Shown piece after piece: positions 42,801-55,216 of a DNA stretch of 64,000 nt (positions within the stretch are counted from its first letter, which is position 1; each line of letters begins with the position of its first letter). The DNA comes from Liopterus haemorrhoidalis (lineage: Eukaryota; Arthropoda; Insecta; Coleoptera; Dytiscidae): positions 372,001-436,000 of the forward strand of contig OZ020611.1 of assembly GCA_963971575.1 (NCBI GenBank), in the 5' to 3' direction. The position numbers and the translations under genes were made by a program. Under the pieces are notes generated by a model. It saw only the letters and a program-made list of their open reading frames with translations. It was not told the DNA's origin and made no database searches.

Positions 42801-45800
42801 ATAAGAAATCTCGAATTTTTACAAAAAAAAATATTTCGGATTTTTGTCAAAATTGATACACATTGGGCCGTAGATCACAAAAATAAGGTTCATTTTGGAT
42901 TTTGGATAACTGTTTTTGAGTAAATCGGAAAAAAAGTACCTAAAATTGACTATATCGGAAAATAGTACCTAAAATTGACTATAACTCAAAAACTAAGGCC
43001 TCTTGATTTTTTTAAATATTTTTTTATTAATCCTCACCCCAAAATTACCTAACGGCCATATTTTGGACTGTATTAGGAAAACTTTTTTTTTTCAAAAAAA
43101 TCAACAGAGAGTATATGAACATGTATCTCAAAAACTAAAAGAGATAGGGACCTGCGGTTGGAATTTTTGAAGTTCTAAGGTCCGATATATGGTAAAGGCA
43201 TATTTTAAAACATATTTTAAACAAAAAAAAATTTTGAAAAATTTTGAAATTTTTGTAGTGTAATTTAATTTTTCAAAAAATTATATCTCAATAACGGTAA
43301 AAGATAGGGACCTCTGGTTTAAATTTTTGAGTTCCTCAAGTCCATTTTAGTCGAAGGAAATTGGGGCCTTAATAACAAAACTTATACAAAAGCATGTATC
43401 ATTAAACAAAACTCTTAAAAATGGCAAAAAGTCGAAAAATCGTAAGGGGGACCCCTTCGATAAGAAATCTCGAATTTTTACAAAAAAAAATATTTCAGAT
43501 TTTTCTCAAAATTGATACACATTGGGCCGTAGATCACAAAAATAAGGTTCATTTTGGATTTTGGCCAACTGTTTTTGAGTAAATCGGAAAAAAAGTACCT
43601 AAAATTGACTATATCGGAAACTAGTACCTAAAATTGACTATTACTCAAAAACTAAGGCCTCTTGATTTTTTTAAATATTTTTTTATGAATCCTCACCCCA
43701 AAATTACCTAACGGCCATATTTTGGACTGTATTAGGAATACTTTTTTTTTTCAAAAAAATTAACAGAGAGTATATGAACATGTATCTCAAAAACTAAAAG
43801 AGATAGGGACCTGCGGTTGGAATTTTTGAAGTTTTAAGGTCCGATATATGGTAAAAGCACATTTTAAAACAAATTTTAAACAAAAAAAAATTTTGAAAAA
43901 TTTTGAAATTTTTGTAATAGAATTTAATTTTTCAAAAAATTATATCTCAATAACGGTAAAAGATAGGGACCTCTGGTTTCAATTTTTGAGTTCCTCAAGT
44001 CCATTTTAGTCGAAGGAAATTGGGGCCTTAATAACAAAACTTTTACAAAAGCTTGTATCATTAAACAAAACCCTTAAAAATGGCAAAAAATCGAAAAATC
44101 GTAAGGGGGACCCCTTCGATAAGAAATCTCGAATTTTTACAAAAAAAAATATTTCGGATTTTTCTCAAAATTGATACACATTGGGCCGTAGATCACAAAA
44201 ATAAGGTTCATTTTGGATTTTGGATAACTGTTTTTGAGCAAATCGGAAAAAAAAGTACCTAAAATTGACTATATCGGAAAATAGTACCTAAAATTGACTA
44301 TAACTCAAAAACTAAGGCCTCTTGATTTTTTTAAATATTTTTTTATTAATCCTCACCCCAAAATTACCTAACGGCCATATTTTGGGCTGTATTAGGAAAA
44401 CTTTTTTTTTCAAAAAAATTAACAGAGAGTATATGAACATGTATCTCAAAAACTAAAAGAGATAGGGACCTGCGGTTGGAATTTTTGAAGTTTTAAGGTC
44501 CGATATATGGTAAAGGCACATTTTAAAACATATTTTAAACAAAAAAAAAATTTGAAAAATTTTGAAATTTTTGTAGTGTAATTTAATTTTTCAAAAAATT
44601 ATATCTCAATAACGGTAAAAGATAGGGACCTCTGGTTTAAATTTTTGAGTTCCTCAAGTCCATTTTAGTCGAAGGAAATTGGGGTCTTAATAACAAAACT
44701 TATACAAAAGCATGTATCATTAAACAAAACCCTTAAAAATGGCAAAAAGTCGAAAAATCGTAAGGGGGACCCCTTCGATAAGAAATCTCGAATTTTTACA
44801 AAAAAAAATATTTCGGATTTTTCTCAAAATTGATACACATTGGGCCGTAGATCACAAAAATAAGGTTCATTTTGGATTTTGGCCAACTGTTTTTAAGTAA
44901 ATCGGAAAAAAAGTACCTAAAATTGACTATATCGGAAAATAGTACCTAAAATTGACTATAACTCAAAAACTAAGGCCTCTTGATTTTTTTAAATATTTTT
45001 TTATTAATCCTCACCCCAAAATTACCTAACGGCCATATTTTGGACTGTATTAGGAAAACTTTTTTTTTTCAAAAAAATTAACAGAGAGTATATGAACATG
45101 TATCTCAAAAACTAAAAGAGATAGGGACCTGCGGTTGGAATTTTTGAAGTTTTAAGGTCCGATATATGGTAAAAGCACATTTAAAAACAAATTTTAAACA
45201 AAAAAAAATTTTGAAAAATTTTGAAATTTTTGTAATAGAATTTAATTTTTCAAAAAATTATATCTCAATAACGGTAAAAGATAGGGACCTCTGGTTTCAA
45301 TTTTTGAGTTCCTCAAGTCCATTTTAGTCGAAGGAAATTGGGGCCTTAATAACAAAACTTTTACAAAAGCTTGTATCATTAAACAAAACCCTTAAAAATG
45401 GCAAAAAATCGAAAAATCGTAAGGGGGACCCCTTCGATAAGAAATCTCGAATTTTTACAAAAAAAAATATTTCGGATTTTTCTCAAAATTGATACACATT
45501 GGGCCGTAGATCACAAAAATAAGGTTCATTTTAGATTTTGGCCAACTGTTTTCGAGTAAATCGGAAAAAAAGTACCTAAAATTGACTAAATCGGAAAATA
45601 GTACCTAAAATTGACTATAACTCAAAAACTAAGGCCTCTTGATTTTTTTAAATATTTTTTTATTAATCCTCACCCCAAAATTACCTAACGGCCATATTTT
45701 GGACTGTATTAGGAAAACTTTTTTTTTTCAAAAAAATTAACAGAGTATATGAACATGTATCTCAAAAACTAAAAGAGATAGGGACCTGCGGTTGGAATTT

Positions 45801-46454
45801 TTGAAGTTTTAAGGTCCGATATATGGTAAAGGCACATTTTAAAACATATTTTAAACAAAAAAAATTTTTGAAAAATTTTGAAATTTTTGTAATAGAATTT
45901 AATTTTTCAAAAAATTATATCTCAATAACGGTAAAAGATAGGGACCTCTGGTTTAAATTTTTGAGTTCCTCAAGTCCATTTTAGTCGAAGGAAATTAGGG
46001 CCTTAATAACCAAACTTATACAAAAGCATGTATCATTAAACGAAACCCTTAAAAATGGCAAAAAATCGAAAAATCGTAACCCCTTACGATTTTTCGATTT
46101 TTTTAAATATATTTTTATTAATCCTCACCCCAAAATTACCTAACGGCCATATTTTGGACTGTATTAGGAAAACTTTTTTTTTCAAAAAAATGAACAGAGA
46201 ATTTATGAACATGTATTTCAAAAACTAAAACAGATAGGGACCTGCGGTTGGAATTTTTGAAGTTTTAAGGTCCGATATATGGTAAAGGCACATTTTAAAA
46301 CATATTTTAAACCAAAAAATTTTTAGGAAAAATTTTGAAATTTTTGTATTAAAATTTAATTTAAAAAAAAATTATATCTCAATAACGGTAAAAGATAGGG
46401 ACCTCTGGTTTAAATTTTTGAGTTCCTCAAGTCCATTTTAGTCGAAAAAAATTG
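36840..46454 (+). repeat. 659-bp satellite array 5
   Basis: It opens with the same 174-bp right-flank deletion as array 4 (junction near 37018). Monomer starts are 37045, 37702, 38358, 39017, 39675, 40332, 40991, 41650, 42309, 42967, 43626, 44286, 44944 and 45603: thirteen complete units of 656-660 bp, then a unit cut at the hairpin (46060-46103) and the boundary monomer. The first units repeat array 4's marker order (gtaaggggacc, ggagttttctc, aatcaacag). The aaaagcttg subtype then recurs at 41650, 43626 and 44944, showing an extra local duplication of about 1.98 kb (three monomers). Confidence 0.96.
46060..46103. repeat. Perfect 20-bp hairpin at satellite breakpoint, copy 5
   Basis: The arms 46060-46079 and 46084-46103 are exact complements, cccc loop. 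The boundary monomer follows at 46080-46454. Confidence 0.95.
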
Positions 46455-46708
46455 CCCGTACCCGACAAAATGTTAAGTTTGGCCCGAATAAACCTCGTTG
46501 AAAAAATATTATGATACAAAAATTGCTTACAATTTGTAATAATTATGAAACTAGAAATTAAAAAATATATATATATTTTTTAACGAAGGTTTAAAAATAT
46601 ATTATTTAAAGGTATTATTGTTCTTATCCGGCCCGAGCCCGAATATAATACATGTCTGTCGGCACGAACCCGGCCCTCGGGTAAAGCCCGAGCCCGTGCA
46701 GACCTCTA
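46455..46708 (-). mobile_element. hAT-like terminal fragment A, copy 5
   Basis: Equivalent to 3490-3743, with aaaatgttaag for aaaattttaag. Confidence 0.35.
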
Positions 46709-46709
46709 A

Positions 46710-46969
46710 CATCCATTGCTCAACTTCACAGCGCTATGATTCATCATAGTACATCCATTGCTCACCTTCACAGCGCTAGGCTTCATCGTAGTACATCCAT
46801 TGCTCACCTTCACAGCGCTAGGCTTCATCATAGTACATCCATTGCTCACCTTCACAGCGCTAGGCTTCATCGTAGTACATCCTCTGCCCACCTTCACAGC
46901 GCTGTGATTCATCGTAGTACATCCTCTGCTCTCCTTCACAGCGCTGTGATTCATCGTAGTACATCCATT
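46710..46969. repeat. 42-bp minisatellite, 6 units, copy 5
   Basis: Same units and order as copy 1. Confidence 0.95.
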
Positions 46970-47076
46970 TGACAACTGACAATAACTGAAGCGCCTCTAG
47001 TGAGATTTTGAGAAACTGACAGTTGTAGGATAGTCGAGTTTGTTTTCTGTTGTTTTCATAGCAAGTTTTTAAAAAA

Positions 47077-48085
47077 ATGTCTTTAAAATTGCTAGAAAAA
47101 ATTAAATGCATCGTGAATTGTTGTGTTTATCTTTGCAATGCAAAAGTAGGTCGTGATAGAGACCTAAGTTTTCATCGTGTTCCGAAACGTGGCAAAAAAA
47201 CGTGTTTCTGAATTTACGTGGTGGTGCACTTGTATGTAGTTATAGATAGAAGACAAGCATGGGAATATGTTCTTAGAAGTGGAAAGACAGTTAAAGACCA
47301 TTTTAGAGTGTGTTCCCGTCATTTTACAACGAGGATTACTTTTGGCCCGGTATGTAACATACATAAAGTTAAAGCCTGCGCAAAATGATAGGTTAATTAA
47401 CTTTTTTTTTTTTTTCTTTCTAGATATTCCTTGTATGAAAAATGTTTTGAAACAAAATGCTGTGCCATCTTTGAATCTGGCAAGTTGTACAAAAATTGTG
47501 AAACAGAGGAGAATAATAGAAAAGAAGGTTACACATGAGGATCTTGCAAACTATGCTGCTGATTAGCTGACGAGCAAGTGGCTGGACCAAGCTCAATACT
47601 TGATGAACAGGTGATTCACACGTGAGAACTTGATGATTTGGAAACTGCAGGGATCTTGCTATCCTTGAGTCGTGCAGTAGTAGAAGTTACGGAAGATAAA
47701 CATACTGCACGCAAAGATATCGCAGTGCAAGTTTCCAGCGGAAGTGATACATGCGACAACCGTATCACTTGCAATTAATTAATGATACACAAATTAATAC
47801 GGGACCGGATTACAGAGTCGTAAATTATTAGAATTTCTTGTGGGCAAATTAACTTTCTTTCATAAAAAAGATTGAATTTCCCAACATATAACATTGACGG
47901 ATAAGGTTGTGTTAACGCTAATGAAATTAAAACAAGCCTTGAGCTATTCAATGTTGGCTGTATTGTTTAAAATTTCCGCAGTTTCCTGTCGTCGTATATT
48001 CCAAACAATTATACAGGAACTGGCGAAAATATTAAAACATTGTGTGTACTTACCATGTAAAAATGAGATTCTTCAATATTTATAG
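47077..48085 (+). pseudogene. THAP/HTH transposase pseudogene, copy 5
   Basis: Same lesions as copy 1, with a private in-frame 6-bp deletion downstream of the second exon. The HTH segment is at 47894-48085. The DDE domain is absent. Confidence 0.8.
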
Positions 48086-48142
48086 GCATATTAATTTAAT
48101 TTTATAGGCATAATTATTATTTAAATGGAGAAAAATGTTAAT

Positions 48143-48271
48143 GGGGGTTGTTCGTAGTCATTTCCGATGGTTTGTTATTATCAAACACAAGCACAGAATA
48201 ATTTTAACTGACTCACATGAAGCGTTTCGGCTGATGATAATAAACCATTGGAAATGACTACGAACAGACCC
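48143..48271. repeat. 129-bp foldback, copy 5
   Basis: Same inverted arms as 5184-5312. Confidence 0.7.
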
Positions 48272-48352
48272 AATTTTATTCTTTTGTGATTGTTGTAAGT
48301 AATTATCTATAACTTATAGCTATATTTTTGTAAAGTTATGTAGTTATTATTA

Positions 48353-48517
48353 CATATTTACAATATATTACAGTTTTATTATAAAATGTAATATATTGTA
48401 AATTAAATTGTATGTTATGTAATTTGGATTGTTTTGTATTGTTTTGGTTATTTTATTTCTATTTGTAATGGCTAATGCCCTGAACGCCGCAAGGCCTAGG
48501 GACAAATAAAGAATATA
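48353..48517 (+). mobile_element. 5'-truncated retroposon, copy 5
   Basis: 16-bp direct repeats at 48337-48352 and 48518-48533. Nothing recognised at 48534-48795. Confidence 0.75.
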
Positions 48518-49005
48518 TATGTAGTTATTATTAAAATTAATATAATTTTATTTAATATTCACAATAATCAGGAAATTTTAAAACCTTTCTCCCCACTTAA
48601 CTACTATTTACGTTTGGCTAAACAGTCAATATGCAAAATGAAGTAATTTTTTCATATCTAGTAATTGAATATGTCAAATATGTAGTTATTATTTATTCAG
48701 AATATTATATGTAGGTAATATGTGAAAAAAAATCACAAAAACAAATCTTTTCAAAACATTTATTATACAGTTAACATATAACAACTAAATTTATATTATC
48801 TGTCTCAATTTGTAATACGAAACTAAGAGGAAAATTTCATTTTTTATGTTGTCTATTCAAAATATCATCTTAGGGTGGTACTGCTGAAATGGCACCTTTC
48901 AAAACATTTGACAATTCATATTTGACATTAAATTATATGTCAATTTATTTTTTTAATTGAAAAGTATTTTTATACAAGCAAAATAAGAACATAACATCAG
49001 AAAAT

Positions 49006-49661
49006 ATGCATAAGAGACAACAATTAGATAAATATACAAAAAAAACACATATATAACGCTTATGGAAAACTTTTAGAAAAAAATGGAACAAAATTAAAAA
49101 GAAGCGAAATAGACCATATTAGTAACTACGTCACAAATTGGAATTCAGTGCTGCCGTCTCGCGGTTGGATTCCTTTTATTTGAATTTTCTATAATATAAA
49201 GTATCTGGACTGTATATATTAGTATATATTTATCAAAAATACATATTTTATGCTCCAAAATTGAAAATATTTATAAAATTAAGGTAACAAAAGTAATATC
49301 CCATGTATTTTAAACTTCAAAAGGAATCAGCTCTCAGATGGCAGCACATGTATGTGACGACACACTAATATGGTCTATTATAGACCTTGTGGCAGATATT
49401 TTTTCAGTAAATCTTGGTGTCCTTTTTGTTGTGAAATATCAAATAATTTACCCATTTCAATTTCTTTAGATTTCTGAAGGAGAAGTAAGAAAAATTTTAA
49501 ATGAAGGTGCAGAAAATTTAAGACCGACGAACATGGGAAGAGGTAATAATAAGAAAACAGATAGAACCACAGACTACATGTTTCGGAAAGATTTTAAGAG
49601 AAAAATTTGGGATTTACATTCAAAAAATGTTTTTTTTTTTAAATATGTTATTAAATTTTGA
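49006..49661 (+). pseudogene. HTH transposase-like remnant, copy 5, split by a MITE
   Basis: The ATG at 49006 and an 8-A frame break. The MITE lies between gcgaaat and attatagacc, inside the KRSEIIDL codons. The downstream intron and ISEGEVRKIL exon are kept, ending at TGA 49659-49661. Confidence 0.55.
49111..49376. mobile_element. 266-bp MITE with 13-bp perfect TIRs
   Basis: The ends agaccatattagt (49111-49123) and actaatatggtct (49364-49376) are exact reverse complements. Subterminal similarity continues inward: gtcaca, gtgctgcc and gattcctttt occur on the left, and their complements occur in the same order on the right, over about 75 bp. AT at 49109-49110 and 49377-49378 is a 2-bp target duplication; removing the element and one AT restores the empty-site sequence of copies 1, 3 and 4. 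It has no coding capacity. The superfamily is not assigned, though a 2-bp target duplication narrows the options. Confidence 0.88.
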
Positions 49662-49941
49662 AAAACAAGAATTATCGCGATATGATGAAACTTAACCATA
49701 CTTTTAAAAGCCAGATTTACAAGTTCACATGATTCTACAAAAGTCTATTTACACCACAACAGTCACTAAAGTAACCAGATCTAGTTTCGTATTACAAATT
49801 GAGACAGATTATACTTACAGTGTGCCATCACAAAGTACTTGTATTAAATACATTCGAGCAGCAGAGTAGAAATAACTTGGCCCAATATTTTCTAACAGAG
49901 ATATTATTTATCATTACCATGGAAAAGTTACATATAAGTAC

Positions 49942-50230
49942 TAGTGGTGTCAGAAATCGATTTTGACGGAACCGGAACTGGTTCCAAAAAAAAAACCGGT
50001 TTCGGGTTTACCCGGTTTTTGAACCGGGTATCCGAAACAGGGTAATCGGAACCGGGTACCCGGGACCGGATATCCGGAACCGGGTATCGTTCAGATTTGT
50101 TATATACATTTTCAATTTTGAATAGAAAAAAAAAATAGTAATCGTTTCTTTATTTTAATTCTAAACAACTTCTTTATAATATATATTTTTGATATGCCTG
50201 GATATAGTTGTAATCTATATCCAGGCCCGG
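49942..50230 (+). mobile_element. hAT-like terminal fragment B, copy 5
   Basis: It starts tagtggtgtcag, with the 12-bp hairpin at 50196-50226. A private change gives atcgttcagat for atcgtacggat. Confidence 0.35.
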
Positions 50231-53200
50231 ATTTTTTTGTAATAGAATTTAATTTTTCAAAAAATTATATCTCAATAACGGTAAAAGATAGGGACCTCTG
50301 GTTTAAATTTTTGAGTTCCTCAAGTCCATTTTAGTCGAAGGATATTAGGGCCTTAATAACCAAACTTATACAAAAGCATGTATCATTAAACAAAACCCTT
50401 AGAAATGGCAAAAAATCGAAAAATCGTAAGGGGGTCCCCTTCGATAAGAAATCTCGAATTTTTACAAAAAAAAATATTTCGGATTTTTCTCAAATTTGAT
50501 ACACATTGGGCCGTAGATCACAAAAATAAGGTTCATTTTGGATTTTGGCCAACTGTTTTTAAGTAAATCGGAAAAAAAGTACCTAAAATTGACTATATCG
50601 GAAAATAGTACCTAAAATTGACTATAACTCAAAAACTAAGGCCTCTTGATTTTTTTAAATATTTTTTTATTAATCCTCACCCCAAAATTACCTAACGGCC
50701 ATATTTTGGACTGTATTAGGAAAACTTTTTTTTTTCAAAAAAATTAACAGAGTATATGAACATGTATCTCAAAAACTAAAAGAGATAGGGACCTGCGGTT
50801 GGAATTTTTGAAGTTTTAAGGTCCGATATATGGTAAAGGCACATTTTAAAACATATTTTAAACAAAAAAAATTTTTGAAAAATTTTGAAATTTTTGTAAT
50901 GTAATTTAATTTTTCCAAAAATTATATCTCAATAACGGTAAAAGATAGGGACCTCTGGTTTAAATTTTTGAGTTCCTCAAGTCCATTTTAGTCGAAGGAA
51001 ATTGGGGCCTTAATAACCAAACTTATACAAAAGCATGTATCATTAAACAAAACCCTTAAAAATGGCAAAAAATCGAAAAATCGTAAGGGGACCCCTTCGA
51101 TAAGAAATCTCGAATTTTTACAAAAAAAAACATTTCGGATTTTTCTCAAAATTGATACACATTGGGCCGTAGATCACAAAAATAAGGTTCATTTTGGATT
51201 TTGGCCAACTGTTTTTGAGTAAATCGGAAAAAAAGTACCTAAAATTGACTATATCGGAAAATAGTACCTAAAATTGACTATAACTCAAAAACTAAGGCCT
51301 CTTGATTTTTTTAAATATTTTTTTATTAATCCTCACCCCAAAATTACCTAACGGCCATATTTTGGACTGTATTAGGAAAACTTTTTTTTTTCAAAAAAAT
51401 TAACAGAGAGTATATGAACATGTATCTCAAAAACTAAAAGAGATAGGGACCTGCGGTTGGAATTATTGAAGTTTTAAGGTCCGATATATGGTAAAGGCAC
51501 ATATTAAAACATATTTTAAACAAAAAAAATTTTTGAAAAATTTTGAAATTTTTGTAATGTAATTTAATTTTTCAAAAAATTATATCTCAATAACGGTAAA
51601 AGATAGGGACCTCTGGTTTAAATTTTTGAGTTCCTCAAGTCCATTTTAGTCGAAGGAAATTGGGGCCTTAATAACAAATCTTATACAAAAGCATGTATCA
51701 TTAAACAAAACCCTTAAAAATGGCAAAAAGTCGAAAAATCGTAAGGGGGACCCCTTCGATAAGAAATCTCGAATTTTTACAAAAAAAAATATTTCGGAGT
51801 TTTCTCAAAATTGATACAGATTGGGCCGTAGATCACAAAAATAAGGTTCATTTTGGATTTTGGCCAACTGTTTTTGAGTAAATCGGAAAAAAAGTACCTA
51901 AAATTGACTATATCGGAAAATAGTACCTAAAATTGACTATAACTCAAAAACTAAGGCCTCTTGATTTTTTTAAATATTTTTTTATTAATCCTCACCCCAA
52001 AATTACCTAACGGCCATATTTTGGACTGTATTAGGAAAACTTTTTTTTTTCAAAAAAATTAACAGAGAGTATCTGAACATGTATCTCAAAAACTAAAAGA
52101 GATAGGGACCTGCGGTTGAAATTTTTGAAGTTTTAAGGTCCGATATATGGTAAAGGCACATTTTAAAACATATTTTAAACAAAAAAAAATTTTGAAAAAT
52201 TTGGAAATTTTTGTAATGTAATTTAATTTTTCAAAAAATTATATCTCAATAACGGTAAAACATAGGGACCTCTGGTTTAAATTTTTGAGTTCCTCAAGTC
52301 TATTTTAGTCGATGAAATTGGGGCCTTAATAACCAAACTTATACAAAAGCATGTATCATTAAACAAAACCCTTAAAAATGGCAAAAAATCGAAAAATCGT
52401 AAGGGGGACCCCTTCGATAAGAAATCTCGAATTTTTACAAAAAAAAATATTTCGGATTTTTGTCAAAATTGATACACATTGGGCCGTAGATCACAAAAAT
52501 AAGGTTCATTTTGGATTTTGGATAACTGTTTTTGAGTATATCGGAAAAAAAGTACCTAAAATTGACTATATCGGAAAATAGTACCTAAAATTGACTATAA
52601 CTCAAAAACTAAGGCCTCTTGATTTTTTTAAATATTTTTTTATTAATCCTCACCCCAAAATTACCTAACGGCCATATTTTGGACTGTATTAGGAAAACTT
52701 TTTTTTTTCAAAAAAATCAACAGAGAGTATATGAACATGTATCTCAAAAACTAAAAGAGATAGGGACCTGCGGTTGGAATTTTTGAAGTTCTAAGGTCCG
52801 ATATATGGTAAAGGCATATTTTAAAACATATTTTAAACAAAAAAAAATTTTGAAAAATTTTGAAATTTTTGTAGTGTAATTTAATTTTTCAAAAAATTAT
52901 ATCTCAATAACGGTAAAAGATAGGGACCTCTGGTTTAAATTTTTGAGTTCCTCAAGTCCATTTTAGTCGAAGGAAATTGGGGCCTTAATAACAAAACTTA
53001 TACAAAAGCATGTATCATTAAACAAAACCCTTAAAAATGGCAAAAAGTCGAAAAATCGTAAGGGGGACCCCTTCGATAAGAAATCTCGAATTTTTACAAA
53101 AAAAAATATTTCGTATTTTTCTCAAAATTGATACACATTGGGCCGTAGATCACAAAAATAAGGTTCATTTTGGATTTTGGCCAACTGTTTTTGAGTAAAT

Positions 53201-55216
53201 CGGAAAAAAAGTACCTAAAATTGACTATATCGGAAAATAGTGCCTAAAATTGACTATTACTCAAAAACTAAGGCCTCTTGATTTTTTTAAATATTTTTTT
53301 ATGAATCCTCACCCCAAAATTACCTAACGGCCATATTTTGGACTGTATTAGGAAAACTTTTTTTTTTCAAAAAAATTAATAGAGAGTATATGAACATGTA
53401 TCTCAAAAACTAAAAGAGATAGGGACCTGCGGTTGGAATTTTTGAAGTTTTAAGGTCCGATATATGGTAAAAGCACATTTTAAAACAAATTTTAAACAAA
53501 AAAAAATTTTGAAAAATTTTGAAATTTTTGTAATAGAATTTAATTTTTCAAAAAATTATATCTCAATAACGGTAAAAGATAGGGACCTCTGGTTTCAATT
53601 TTTGAGTTCCTCAAGTCCATTTTAGTCGAAGGAAATTGGGGCCTTAATAACAAAACTTTTACAAAAGCTTGTATCATTAAACAAAACCCTTAAAAATGGC
53701 AAAAAATCGAAAAATCGTAAGGGGGACCCCTTCGATAAGAAATCTCGAATTTTTACAAAAAAAAATATTTCGGATTTTTCTCAAAATTGATACACATTGG
53801 GCCGTAGATCACAAAAATAAGGTTCATTTTGGATTTTGGATAACTGTTTTTGAGCAAATTGGAAAAAAAGTACCTAAAATTGACTATATCGGAAAATAGT
53901 ACCTAAAATTGACTATAACTCAAAAACTAAGGCCTCTTGATTTTTTTAAATATTTTTTTATTAATCCTCACCCCAAAATTACCTAACGGCCATATTTTGG
54001 GCTGTATTAGGAAAACTTTTTTTTTCAAAAAAATTAACAGAGAGTATATGAACATGTATCTCAAAAACTAAAAGAGATAGGGACCTGCGGTTGGAATTTT
54101 TGAAGTTTTAAGGTCCGATATATGGTAAAGGCACATTTTAAAACATATTTTAAACAAAAAAAAATTTTGAAAAATTTTGAAATTTTTGTAGTGTAATTTA
54201 ATTTTTCAAAAAATTATATCTCAATAACGGTAAAAGATAGGGACCTCTGGTTTAAATTTTTGAGTTCCTCAAGTCCATTTTAGTCGAAGGAAATTGGGGC
54301 CTTAATAACAAAACTTATACAAAAGCATGTATCATTAAACAAAACCCTTAAAAATGGCAAAAAGTCGAAAAATCGTAAGGGGGACCCCTTCGATAAGAAA
54401 TCTCGAATTTTTACAAAAAAAAATATTTCGGATTTTTCTCAAAATTGATACACATTGGGCCGTAGATCACAAAAATAAGGTTCATTTTGGATTTTGGCCA
54501 ACTATTTTTGAGTAAATCGGAAAAAAAGTACCTAAAATTGACTATATCGGAAAATAGTACCTAAAATTGACTATAACTCAAAAACTAAGGCCTCTTGATT
54601 TTTTTAAATATTTTTTTATTAATACTCACCCCAAAATTACCTAACGGCCATATTTTGGACTGTATTAGGAATACTTTTTTTTTTCAAAAAAATTAACAGA
54701 GAGTATATGAACATGTATCTCAAAAACTAAAAGAGATAGGGACCTGCGGTTGGAATTTTTGAAGTTTTATGGTCCGATATATGGTAAAGGCACATTTTAA
54801 AACATATTTTAAACAAAAAAAAATTTTGAAAAATTTTGAAATTTTTGTAATGTAATTTAATTTTTCCAAAAATTATATCTCAATAACGGTAAAAGATAGG
54901 GACCTCTGGTTTAAATTTTTAAGTTCCTCAGGTCCATTTTAGTCGAAGGAAATTGGGGCCTTAATAACCAAACTTATACAAAAGCATGTATCATTAAACA
55001 AAACCCTTAAAAATGGCAAAAAATCGAAAAATCGTAAGGGGACCCCTTCGATAAGAAATCTCGAATTTTTACAAAAAAAAATATTTCGGATTTTTCTCAA
55101 AATTGATACACATTGGGCCGTAGATCACAAAAATAAGGTTCATTTTGGATTTTGGCCAACTGTTTTTGAGTAAATCGGAAAAAAAGTACCTAAAATTGAC
55201 TATATCGGAAAATAGT

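Larger units (their letters stand above)
48799..49808 (+). mobile_element. TIR element, copy 5, interrupted by a MITE
   Basis: 27-bp inverted repeats at 48799-48825 and 49782-49808, TTA at 48796-48798 and 49809-49811. The inner MITE at 49111-49376 accounts for the greater length. Confidence 0.8.
46455..50230 (+). mobile_element. Composite transposon-debris insert, copy 5 (with private MITE)
   Basis: Same order as copy 1, plus a 266-bp MITE at 49111-49376 and a 6-bp deletion in the THAP pseudogene (aacaggtgattcac near 47607). It shares aaaatgttaag near its left end with copy 6 and the aact(14) polypyrimidine variant with copy 4. Confidence 0.93.
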
